From positions 1 through 8,302 of the forward strand of contig JAPYWY010000062.1 in the NCBI GenBank assembly GCA_028276125.1: a DNA stretch of 8,302 bases. Direction: 5' to 3'. The position numbers and the translations under genes are program-made. How positions within the stretch are numbered: the stretch's first letter is position 1; each line of letters starts with the position of its first letter. The DNA is from Pseudothermotoga sp. Lineage in GTDB: Bacteria > Thermotogota > Thermotogae > Thermotogales > DSM-5069. The notes under the pieces are model-generated. The model was not told where the DNA came from and searched no databases. It saw only the letters and a program-made list of their open reading frames with translations. This document shows positions 1-4,592 of the stretch, piece by piece.

Positions 1-984
1 GAGGGTACGAACCTCATCAGCAGATGTTCGAACGTAAAGGTGGTCGGCTTCTGCCATGGCCATTACGGTGTGATCGAGATGGCGGAAGCGTTGGGTCTCG
101 ATGAGAACAAACTGGATTGGCAAGTTGCAGGGTTCAACCACGCCATATGGTTGAACAGGTTCGTCTACGATGGAAAGAATGGTTATGAACTGTTGGAGAA
201 ATGGATACAGGAAGGGAATTTGCAGAGATGGAAACCGAAGAATCCTTTCGATCTGCAGCTGAGCCCAGCGGCCATCGATATGTACAGATTCTATGGAATT
301 CTGCCCATAGGTGACACCGTGAGGAACAGCACCTGGTATCACAACAAGGACTTCGAAACGAAGAAGAGATGGTACGGTGAGCCGTGGGGTGGACCAGATT
401 CTGAGGAAGGCTGGAAATGGTACCAACAACAGTTGAAGACGACCACGGACGCAATCGACTTTCTTTCCAAGAACAGGACTTTGAAATTGTTGTCTTTGAA
501 CACGTACTTGAAATTCCTGCCGAAGGGTGCCGTGCCTGTGGAAATGAAGAAAGAAGTCGAGGTCTTTTCCTCCCCAGACAAGTTGAGTGGGGAACAACAC
601 ATACCGTTCATCGATTCGTTGGTGAACAACAACGCGAGGAGGTTCGTGATAAACGTGCCGAACGAAGGTTACATAGAAGGAGTTCCGAACGGAGTGTTCG
701 TGGAAGTACCCGCCGTTGTCGACAAGGATGGTTGGCATGTGGAGAGGATCGAGCCGAAGTTGACCGACAAAGTTTTGAAGTTCTACTTGTGGCCGAGGAT
801 GATGAGGATGGAGTGGGCGCTGCACGCCATCATGAACGCTGATAAGGCAGCTTTGATTGAATTCTTGATGAGAGATCCGAGAACCAGGAGTTTGGAACAG
901 GCGAAGGCCGTGATCGAGGAAATTTTGAACTTGCCAGAGAATCAACAAATGAAGATGCACTACGAGAAAGGCTTGAAGTTGTGA
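1..984 (+). CDS. Glycoside hydrolase family 4 enzyme, 3' part (probable alpha-glucuronidase/galacturonidase type)
   Basis: The reading frame is open from base 1, so the gene is cut by the window edge; 327 codons are visible and about 155 N-terminal residues, including the NAD-binding Rossmann fold, are missing. GH4 enzymes cleave glycosides by an NAD+- and Mn2+-dependent oxidation/elimination mechanism in the cytoplasm. Visible residue Cys18 lies in GFCHGHYG and His47 in AGFNHAIWL; their 29-residue spacing equals that of the Mn ligands Cys174/His203 of T. maritima AglA. GDTVR (Asp105, Arg108) matches the AglA Asp260/Arg263 region, and NEGYI...VEVPAVVD is a family C-terminal motif. Total length would be about 480, normal for the AglA/Agu4 group. 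From recalled literature, Cys-His-Gly marks alpha-glucuronidases (TM0752, TM0434), whereas Cys-His-Glu and Cys-His-Ser mark alpha-glucosidases and alpha-galactosidases. Family is secure; substrate is inferred. An internal GTG at 40 is not the start. Confidence 0.93.
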   Translation, partial: EGTNLISRCSNVKVVGFCHGHYGVIEMAEALGLDENKLDWQVAGFNHAIWLNRFVYDGKNGYELLEKWIQEGNLQRWKPKNPFDLQLSPAAIDMYRFYGILPIGDTVRNSTWYHNKDFETKKRWYGEPWGGPDSEEGWKWYQQQLKTTTDAIDFLSKNRTLKLLSLNTYLKFLPKGAVPVEMKKEVEVFSSPDKLSGEQHIPFIDSLVNNNARRFVINVPNEGYIEGVPNGVFVEVPAVVDKDGWHVERIEPKLTDKVLKFYLWPRMMRMEWALHAIMNADKAALIEFLMRDPRTRSLEQAKAVIEEILNLPENQQMKMHYEKGLKL

Positions 985-990
985 TATACT
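982..990 (+). promoter_or_regulatory. Candidate extended -10 promoter for the barrel gene
   Basis: TG-A-TATACT (TG at 982-983, TATACT at 985-990) overlaps the stop codon of the GH4 gene and would start transcription near 997, about 33 bases before the barrel gene ATG. No good -35 is visible at 16-18 bases upstream, so this would have to work as an extended -10 promoter. The barrel gene could equally be read as the last gene of the GH4 operon. Confidence 0.35.
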
Positions 991-1029
991 CTCAGTAATC
1001 AGTAAGATGTCGGAAAGGAGGAGTTCGGG

Positions 1030-1560
1030 ATGAAAAAGCTTGTTGTTATCGCTATGCTCGTTGTTTCTGCGCTCGCCTTGGCAGCGGTGAACTTGGACAT
1101 CTTCGGGAACTACCACTTCACGCTCAGCGCAAGCACAACAGCGGCGGCGAGCATCAGCTATCTCAGCTTTGGTTTGCAGGTTGGCTACGAAGTAACGGAG
1201 GGAGTTCAGATCGGAGGAGGCGTGGGCCTCGCGTACTTCCTGCCCGACGCAACGACTGCAAAGAACTTTTTAGGAACAGCGAGTCCAACACAGTGGACGT
1301 TGGATTTCATCGTCGGTGCCAAGTACTCCATACCGATCAACGACTTTTCTGCGGTTGTCATCAAAGGTTACGGCGGTCTGTCCATACCTGGTTTCACGGC
1401 GTTCGACAAACTTGGCTACATCGTGGGTGCGAAGGTCCTGTACGTCTTCGACATGGTTGATTTCAACGTTGGGCTCGGCGCAGGCATCGAGATGAGAACC
1501 TACAAAACTTCTTCGATCACCACAGTACCGGTTGGGGTCACGGCGAGCATAAAGTTCTGA
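1030..1560 (+). CDS. Small secreted outer-membrane (toga) beta-barrel protein, hypothetical
   Basis: The 176-residue product starts with a classical signal peptide: two Lys, a hydrophobic stretch to about residue 18, and an AxA-type cleavage site in ALALA-AVN. The mature ~158 residues are Gly- and aromatic-rich and fall into about eight alternating amphipathic stretches (starting near NLDIF, ISYLS, VQIGG, WTLDF, AVVIK, GYIVG, VDFNV and VPVGV), joined by short turns. The chain ends in Phe (ASIKF), the usual C-terminal signature of outer-membrane barrels. This suggests an 8-stranded barrel in the outer sheath of a Thermotogae cell. I recognise no specific family, and the function (structural, adhesin or small pore) is unknown. 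The ATG at 1030 is well supported by AGGAGG at 1016-1021. It lies 45 bases after the GH4 stop and may share that transcript or use its own promoter. Confidence 0.85.
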   Translation: MKKLVVIAMLVVSALALAAVNLDIFGNYHFTLSASTTAAASISYLSFGLQVGYEVTEGVQIGGGVGLAYFLPDATTAKNFLGTASPTQWTLDFIVGAKYSIPINDFSAVVIKGYGGLSIPGFTAFDKLGYIVGAKVLYVFDMVDFNVGLGAGIEMRTYKTSSITTVPVGVTASIKF

Positions 1561-1578
1561 CAAGGATCAAAAATTTTA

Positions 1579-1601
1579 AAGCCCCGGCGACGCCGGGGCT
1601 T
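1579..1601. terminator. Bidirectional Rho-independent terminator between convergent genes
   Basis: AAGCCCCGGC (1579-1588) pairs perfectly with GCCGGGGCTT (1592-1601) around a 3-base loop. Read on the minus strand it is followed by TTTAAAATTTTT (from 1578 downward), a good U-tract for csp ending at 1619. On the plus strand only TTAATC follows, a weaker tail for the barrel gene ending at 1560. One hairpin therefore probably serves both convergent genes. Confidence 0.85.
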
Positions 1602-1618
1602 AATCATGGTCAGGAATA

Positions 1619-1819
1619 TCACTTCACAACTTTCACGTGAGCAGCCTGTGGGCCCTTGGGACCTTCTTGGATTTCGAACTCGACTTCCTGACCTTCCTTG
1701 AGGGTCTTGAAGCCTTCCATCTCCACTGCGGACCAGTGGACGAAGACGTCGCCACCCTCCTTCTTGGTTATGAAGCCGTACCCCTTCTTGGGGTCAAACC
1801 ACTTGACAGTACCTCTCAT
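1619..1819 (-). CDS. csp: Cold shock protein (CSD single-stranded nucleic acid-binding)
   Basis: This 66-residue OB-fold protein binds single-stranded RNA and DNA and acts as an RNA chaperone. RNP1 is seen as KGYGFI (residues 12-17) and RNP2 as VFVHW (25-29); GFKTLKEGQ and the end KGPQAAHVKVV are typical of bacterial Csps. Position 29 is Trp where most Csps have Phe, as I recall for the T. maritima Csp, which this protein closely resembles over its full length. The ATG at 1819 is chosen over an upstream in-frame start because AAGGAGGAG sits at 1827-1835 and the protein begins exactly like other Csps (MRGTVKWF). It lies downstream of mgtE on the same strand, with a promoter of its own in the 78-base gap, and ends at the shared terminator. 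Confidence 0.97.
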   Translation of the reverse strand: MRGTVKWFDPKKGYGFITKKEGGDVFVHWSAVEMEGFKTLKEGQEVEFEIQEGPKGPQAAHVKVVK

Positions 1820-1847
1820 GACACAACTCCTCCTTACTCGAATAACT

Positions 1848-1859
1848 CCCCTCTCGGGG
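1848..1859 (-). promoter_or_regulatory. 5'-terminal stem-loop in the csp leader
   Basis: On the minus strand CCCC-GAGA-GGGG forms a 4-bp all-GC stem with a GNRA tetraloop. If transcription starts 6-8 bases after the TATAAT box (about 1862), this hairpin sits at the extreme 5' end of the csp mRNA, about 13 bases before the ribosome binding site. Hairpins in this position can protect mRNA from 5'-end decay; whether this one does so is inference. Confidence 0.5.
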
Positions 1860-1868
1860 CTTGACACA

Positions 1869-1896
1869 ATTATACACCTCTGACGTGAAAAGTGAA
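1869..1896 (-). promoter_or_regulatory. csp promoter
   Basis: A perfect TATAAT (minus strand, 1874 to 1869) lies 50 bases upstream of the csp ATG. A partial -35, TTCACT, is at 1896-1891 with a 16-base spacer. The -35 nearly touches the mgtE stop codon, so csp can be transcribed independently of mgtE. The overlapping segment 1881-1900 contains inverted TGAC/GTCA and two GTGAA copies (plus-strand reading), a possible operator. Confidence 0.7.
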
Positions 1897-1897
1897 G

Positions 1898-3241
1898 TCA
1901 CACCGAGAGCATGAAATTCGCGATGCTGAAGTATATCGCTATGCCTAACAAATCGACTATGGTCGTCAGAAGAGGTCCGGCCATTATTGCAGGGTCGATC
2001 TTCAGAGACTTAGCGATGAACGGCAAGAGCGCCCCAATGATGTTAGAAACGACAACAACGGCGAAGAGTGCCGTCGAGACGGCCAGAATGATCTGAGTCG
2101 CCCTCGTGACGAAAACAGCGCGCAGCACAACGACCAAAGCCAAAACAATGCCGAGCATCGCACCGATGAGCAACTCTCTGAGGAGTATCCTCCACCAATC
2201 CTTTTGTTTGATCTCTCCGAGAGCCATTCCCCTTATGACGAGCGCCGATATCTGAGAACCTATGTTGCCCCCCGTGTCCACCATCGCTGGCATGAAGGCT
2301 GCGATTATGGGTAGAGAAGCGAGCAAGGTTTCAAATTTTGCGATGATTCCACTGCTGAGAGTTCCCATCAACAGCAACGCAACGAGCCACGGCAAGCGAT
2401 TTATGAAGAACTGCCAAGAAGAAGTGTGAAAGTAGGGCTGTTCCGTGACAACGATCGAGCTCATCTTCTGGATGTCTTCCGTTGCCTCTTCGTCTATGAC
2501 GTCCACCACGTCGTCTATTGTGATGATGCCTATGAGTCTCTGCTCACTGTCAACAACGGGAACTGCGACCAAGTCGTACTTTCTCATGATCTGTGCCACT
2601 TCTTCTTGGTCCGTGGTCGCGTACACGTACACGGGTTGATCGTCCATCACCTGCTCAACGAGCGTGTCTGGATCGGAGAAGATCAGATCTTCAAGGGTGA
2701 CGACGCCGAGCAATTTTCTTTGATGATCTATCACCGGCATGAGATAAATGGTTTCTTTGTCCTTGCCTTCCCTCCTGATCTTCTCGAGAGCCTCTTTCAC
2801 CGACATCTCTGGGTGCAGTTCGAGGCACTTTGGAGTCGTCAAGCGGCCAGCCGAGTTCTCGGGGTAGTTGAGTAACGCGAGTGTCTCTCTTCTTTCCTCT
2901 GGAGTCAGATAAGAGAGGAGTCTGTTAACAACGTTCGCGGGCATCTCTTCGAGTAGCTCAGCGCGATCGTCAGGACTCATCGATGAGATGATCTCTTTCA
3001 GTTTTTCTTCCTTGAACAACTCGATGAGGGCTATCTGATCGTCTGGTTCCAGTTCGCTGAAAACCAACGCCGCTTGGTCCTTTGGAAGAAGACGAAAAAC
3101 GACGATTTTCTCGTCGGGGGGTAATTCTTCGATCATTTCCAGTATGTCGGCAGGTTCTTGTTGAGAAAGGATCATCTTCAAAGTGCGAAAGTCTCCTCTT
3201 TCGATGAAGTTCTTGATGTCGAGTTTCACCTTCACCTTCAT
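1898..3241 (-). CDS. mgtE: Magnesium channel/transporter MgtE
   Basis: The 447-residue length matches Thermus thermophilus MgtE (450). Domain order is complete: an acidic helical N domain (about 1-130, with repeats such as LPPDEK, EPDDQ, SPDDRAELLEEMP), CBS1 (about 135-195), CBS2 (about 200-258, ending TIDDVVDVIDEEA), a connecting plug helix, then five membrane segments from about residue 280. Asp430 in AGPLLTTIVD matches the pore Mg2+-binding Asp432 of the Thermus channel; GGNIGSQ (324-330) followed by VIRGMALGE is the conserved TM2 region. MgtE dimers carry Mg2+ into the cytoplasm and close when Mg2+ binds between the N and CBS domains. The ATG at 3241 has AGGAGG at 3254-3249. Upstream is a short ORF with its own ribosome binding site, suggesting leader-mediated control in addition to the protein-level gate. 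csp follows on the same strand. Confidence 0.96.
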   Translation of the reverse strand: MKVKVKLDIKNFIERGDFRTLKMILSQQEPADILEMIEELPPDEKIVVFRLLPKDQAALVFSELEPDDQIALIELFKEEKLKEIISSMSPDDRAELLEEMPANVVNRLLSYLTPEERRETLALLNYPENSAGRLTTPKCLELHPEMSVKEALEKIRREGKDKETIYLMPVIDHQRKLLGVVTLEDLIFSDPDTLVEQVMDDQPVYVYATTDQEEVAQIMRKYDLVAVPVVDSEQRLIGIITIDDVVDVIDEEATEDIQKMSSIVVTEQPYFHTSSWQFFINRLPWLVALLLMGTLSSGIIAKFETLLASLPIIAAFMPAMVDTGGNIGSQISALVIRGMALGEIKQKDWWRILLRELLIGAMLGIVLALVVVLRAVFVTRATQIILAVSTALFAVVVVSNIIGALLPFIAKSLKIDPAIMAGPLLTTIVDLLGIAIYFSIANFMLSV

Positions 3242-3260
3242 CGATTCACCTCCTGACGCA

Positions 3261-3276
3261 GTTTATGGCGGTAAAC
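3261..3276 (-). promoter_or_regulatory. Small hairpin between leader ORF stop and mgtE ribosome binding site
   Basis: On the minus strand GTTTA-CCGCCA-TAAAC can form a 5-bp stem directly after the TAA of the 9-codon ORF. The ACCGCC segment can alternatively pair, with one mismatch, with GGAGGT of the mgtE ribosome binding site (3253-3248). The two pairings exclude each other. The stability of either is not calculated, so this is suggestive only. Confidence 0.3.
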
Positions 3277-3306
3277 TTAACGAACTACTGGTACCTTCCA
3301 AGGCAT
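3277..3306 (-). CDS. Putative leader peptide MPWKVPVVR upstream of mgtE
   Basis: A 9-codon ORF (ATG at 3306-3304, TAA at 3279-3277) reads MPWKVPVVR. It is preceded by TCAGGAGGTGAA, a near-perfect complement of the 16S 3' end, ending right before the ATG. Its stop lies 35 bases upstream of the mgtE start. Short Pro-containing leader ORFs are known upstream of Mg2+ transporter genes in enterobacteria (mgtL before mgtA), where their translation governs expression of the transporter; similarity here is of arrangement only, not of sequence. It could also be an accidental ORF behind a duplicated ribosome binding site. Not seen in any family I know. Confidence 0.45.
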   Translation of the reverse strand: MPWKVPVVR

Positions 3307-3338
3307 TTCACCTCCTGAAAGCGATCTTCCTCAAGCCT

Positions 3339-3344
3339 ATTTTA
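3339..3344 (-). promoter_or_regulatory. Candidate -10 box for mgtE
   Basis: TAAAAT on the minus strand (3344 to 3339) would start transcription near 3332, about 26 bases before the leader ORF ATG. The best -35 nearby, TTGGCA at 3370-3365, is 20 bases away, longer than the usual 16-18, so the assignment is weak. If right, the leader is about 90 bases, too short for an M-box Mg2+ riboswitch. Confidence 0.25.
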
Positions 3345-3490
3345 CGTTTCGGTCCGAGGGGCTTTGCCAATAGAAAATTGAAGATATGTGAATGAAAGCG
3401 TTAAGAATTTTCGGCGAACCAGGTCCTGGAGAGAATATGATTGCGTTGGTGTAACGTTTTAGAATCAAGAATTTCGCATGTGAAATAGTA
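3345..3490. other. Divergent intergenic region between mgtE and the FMN-binding protein gene
   Basis: No family-supported gene lies here. Visible are the 9-base near-palindrome TCGGTCCGA at 3350-3358, next to the candidate mgtE -10 box, and an imperfect direct repeat AAGAATTT(T)CG at 3403-3413 and 3467-3476. A 20-codon plus-strand ORF (3392-3454) lacks a convincing ribosome binding site. TAGAAT at 3460-3465 is a second -10-like hexamer without a -35. The region presumably holds the promoters of both divergent genes. Confidence 0.5.
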
Positions 3491-3499
3491 TGGTAAAAT
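3491..3499 (+). promoter_or_regulatory. Candidate extended -10 promoter for the FMN-binding protein gene
   Basis: TG-G-TAAAAT (TG at 3491-3492, TAAAAT at 3494-3499) gives an extended -10 box about 47 bases upstream of the chosen start. No consensus -35 is visible at 16-18 bases. Confidence 0.4.
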
Positions 3500-3530
3500 A
3501 CAAAAGGGAAAAGGATGGTAAATCTGTTCG

Positions 3531-3537
3531 AAAGGAG
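3531..3537 (+). promoter_or_regulatory. Ribosome binding site deciding the TTG start of the FMN-binding protein
   Basis: AAAGGAG ends at 3537, eight bases before the TTG at 3546. The in-frame GTG at 3537 would overlap this site and has no alternative ribosome binding site at proper spacing, so TTG is preferred. The difference is only three residues. Confidence 0.7.
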
Positions 3538-3545
3538 TGAATACC

Positions 3546-4301
3546 TTGAGGAGATTCTTTGTGTCCTCGCTCATCACAGCTCTTTGTCTGGTCCTGATCG
3601 TGTTCATGTACGGCAACGGTTCCAGCAGAATCTATAGGGATGGGACCTTCACTGCTGTCTCTCAAGGTGACAAGTACGGATACGCGATGGTCACTGTAAC
3701 GCTCGAGAACGACAAGATCAAGAGCGTCACCATCAAAGAGTTCGACGGTTTCGGAGTCGAAAAACTCTACGAGGTTTACGGTCAGTTCTTTCCAGCGTTA
3801 AAGGAAGCGCACGAGACCTTGGCAAAACGCATCGTCGAGGCGAACAGCTATCAAGTGGATGTTTTCACGGGAGCCACTGGCACATCGAAGAAAGTCATGG
3901 AAGCAGTGAAGTTCGCGTTGGAAAAGGCGAAGCTCGAGCCGAGCAAGACGAAGTACTTGGACGGCACCTTCATGGGTGTCTCTGACTTCACAGCCAGAGG
4001 TCATGCCGTGGCTTGGGTCACGATCGAGAACGATAAGATAGTCAAGCTTGTTCTGGAAGAAACGACACCTTCGGTGAAGGACGGTAAGACCGTCATGGAT
4101 GCCGCTGGAAGAACGGTGTGGGTTTTCAAAGGTGGAGATTATCCTTGGCCAGAGTTCCACGCAGCGAAGGAAGCCATAGCGAAAGCCGTCATCGAAAAAC
4201 AGACACACCAGGTGGACGTGTACACGGGTGCGACTTCCAGTTCGAACAAGTTCATCCAAGCGGTTCAGAGGGCTTTGGAGTGGGCCAAAGCACGACAGTG
4301 A
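3546..4301 (+). CDS. Membrane-anchored protein with two FMN-binding (flavinylated) domains
   Basis: The 251-residue product has a short basic N terminus (RR) and one hydrophobic segment at about 4-22, fitting an uncleaved membrane anchor with the rest outside the cytoplasm; there is no lipobox. Two tandem FMN_bind domains follow, at about 30-127 and 137-247. Each starts with a DGTF motif (32-35, 139-142), has a beta-hairpin VT(V/L/I)END-KI element, and ends with QVDV(F/Y)TGAT plus a Ser/Thr-rich tail and a helix (TGAT at 108-111 and 227-230). In NqrC/RnfG proteins the Thr of this motif carries FMN added by ApbE, so Thr111 and Thr230 are candidate flavinylation sites. The two-domain plan resembles PplA-type extracytoplasmic electron carriers. 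Its electron donor and any ApbE are not in the window. The gene stands alone: divergent promoter region before it and a strong terminator after. Confidence 0.88.
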   Translation: MRRFFVSSLITALCLVLIVFMYGNGSSRIYRDGTFTAVSQGDKYGYAMVTVTLENDKIKSVTIKEFDGFGVEKLYEVYGQFFPALKEAHETLAKRIVEANSYQVDVFTGATGTSKKVMEAVKFALEKAKLEPSKTKYLDGTFMGVSDFTARGHAVAWVTIENDKIVKLVLEETTPSVKDGKTVMDAAGRTVWVFKGGDYPWPEFHAAKEAIAKAVIEKQTHQVDVYTGATSSSNKFIQAVQRALEWAKARQ

Positions 4302-4317
4302 GAACAAGGATTTTTGG

Positions 4318-4349
4318 AAAGGGCGCCTCGGGGCGCCCTTTTCGTTTTA
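4318..4349 (+). terminator. Rho-independent terminator after the FMN-binding protein gene
   Basis: AAAGGGCGCC (4318-4327) pairs with GGCGCCCTTT (4332-4341) around the tetraloop TCGG, followed by TTTTCGTTTT. It starts 17 bases after the stop codon and separates this gene from the fmdB-like gene. Confidence 0.92.
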
Positions 4350-4353
4350 TACT
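4348..4353 (+). promoter_or_regulatory. Candidate -10 box for the fmdB-like/Lon-like operon
   Basis: TATACT lies at the end of the terminator U-tract, 22 bases before the TTG start of the fmdB-like gene. Transcription would begin near 4360, immediately before the ribosome binding site GGAGGTG. The -35 position would fall inside the terminator hairpin and shows no consensus, so support is weak. Confidence 0.3.
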
Positions 4354-4374
4354 TCAACTTGGAGGTGTCGAAGG

Positions 4375-4578
4375 TTGCCACTCTACAGATACGTCTGCCC
4401 AAATTGCAAGGAAGAACAAACCCTCTTGATGCGAATGAACGATGAAGATCCAAAGTGTCCAAAGTGTGGCACGAAGATGGATAAACAGATTCCACGAATA
4501 CAGTTGAAAGGTGTTGGTAGTTCTTCTTGCGCTTCTAACAGTTGCTCGGGTTGCTCATCTTGCAGTTCACGTTCTTGA
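4375..4578 (+). CDS. FmdB-family zinc-ribbon protein
   Basis: The 67-residue protein begins PLYRYVCPNCKEEQ, has a second knuckle KCPKCGTKM, and ends in a Ser/Cys-rich tail (SSSCASNSCSGCSSCSS). This is the CxxC...CxxC...SSSS layout of the FmdB family (PF09723/TIGR02605); the two CxxC pairs (Cys8/Cys11 and Cys28/Cys31) should bind one Zn2+. The family is called a putative regulator by association with formamidase operons, but a molecular function is not established. The tail carries four further Cys, which is more than the plain Ser-rich tail requires. TTG is chosen because GGAGGTG at 4361-4367 precedes it by 7 bases and the family starts with M-P-x-Y-x-Y. The next gene begins 14 bases after the stop, so the two are probably cotranscribed. 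Confidence 0.88.
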   Translation: MPLYRYVCPNCKEEQTLLMRMNDEDPKCPKCGTKMDKQIPRIQLKGVGSSSCASNSCSGCSSCSSRS

Positions 4579-4592
4579 GGGTGGGATGAAAT

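Larger units (their letters stand above)
3245..3318 (-). repeat. Duplicated 12-base Shine-Dalgarno module upstream of mgtE
   Basis: The minus-strand sequence TCAGGAGGTGAA occurs exactly twice, at 3256-3245 (mgtE ribosome binding site) and at 3318-3307 (in front of a 9-codon ORF), 62 bases apart. Each copy is followed at suitable distance by an ATG. The match extends beyond the minimal AGGAGG, so it may be a true duplication or convergence on a strong initiation site. Confidence 0.75.

Noticed and set aside
40..42. GTG at 40 as start of the GH4 gene
   Set aside because: The frame is open to base 1 and the upstream residues continue the family sequence; starting here would delete the NAD-binding domain.
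1820..1867. Sixteen-residue N-terminal extension of the cold shock protein
   Set aside because: The extension would start inside the promoter region, ignores the good SD at 1827-1835, and does not resemble any Csp; the internal ATG gives the exact family N terminus.
3350..3358. Near-palindrome TCGGTCCGA as an RNA hairpin
   Set aside because: A one-base centre cannot form a loop; as a DNA operator it is only 9 bases and common by chance. Kept only as a note on the intergenic region.
3242..3400. M-box (ykoK) Mg2+ riboswitch upstream of mgtE
   Set aside because: I cannot see the conserved M-box segments, and the distance from the candidate promoter to mgtE is shorter than the aptamer needs. 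A covariance-model search (Rfam M-box) would settle it.
3537..3539. GTG start for the FMN-binding protein
   Set aside because: The GTG overlaps the GGAG of the only ribosome binding site; TTG at 3546 has normal spacing.
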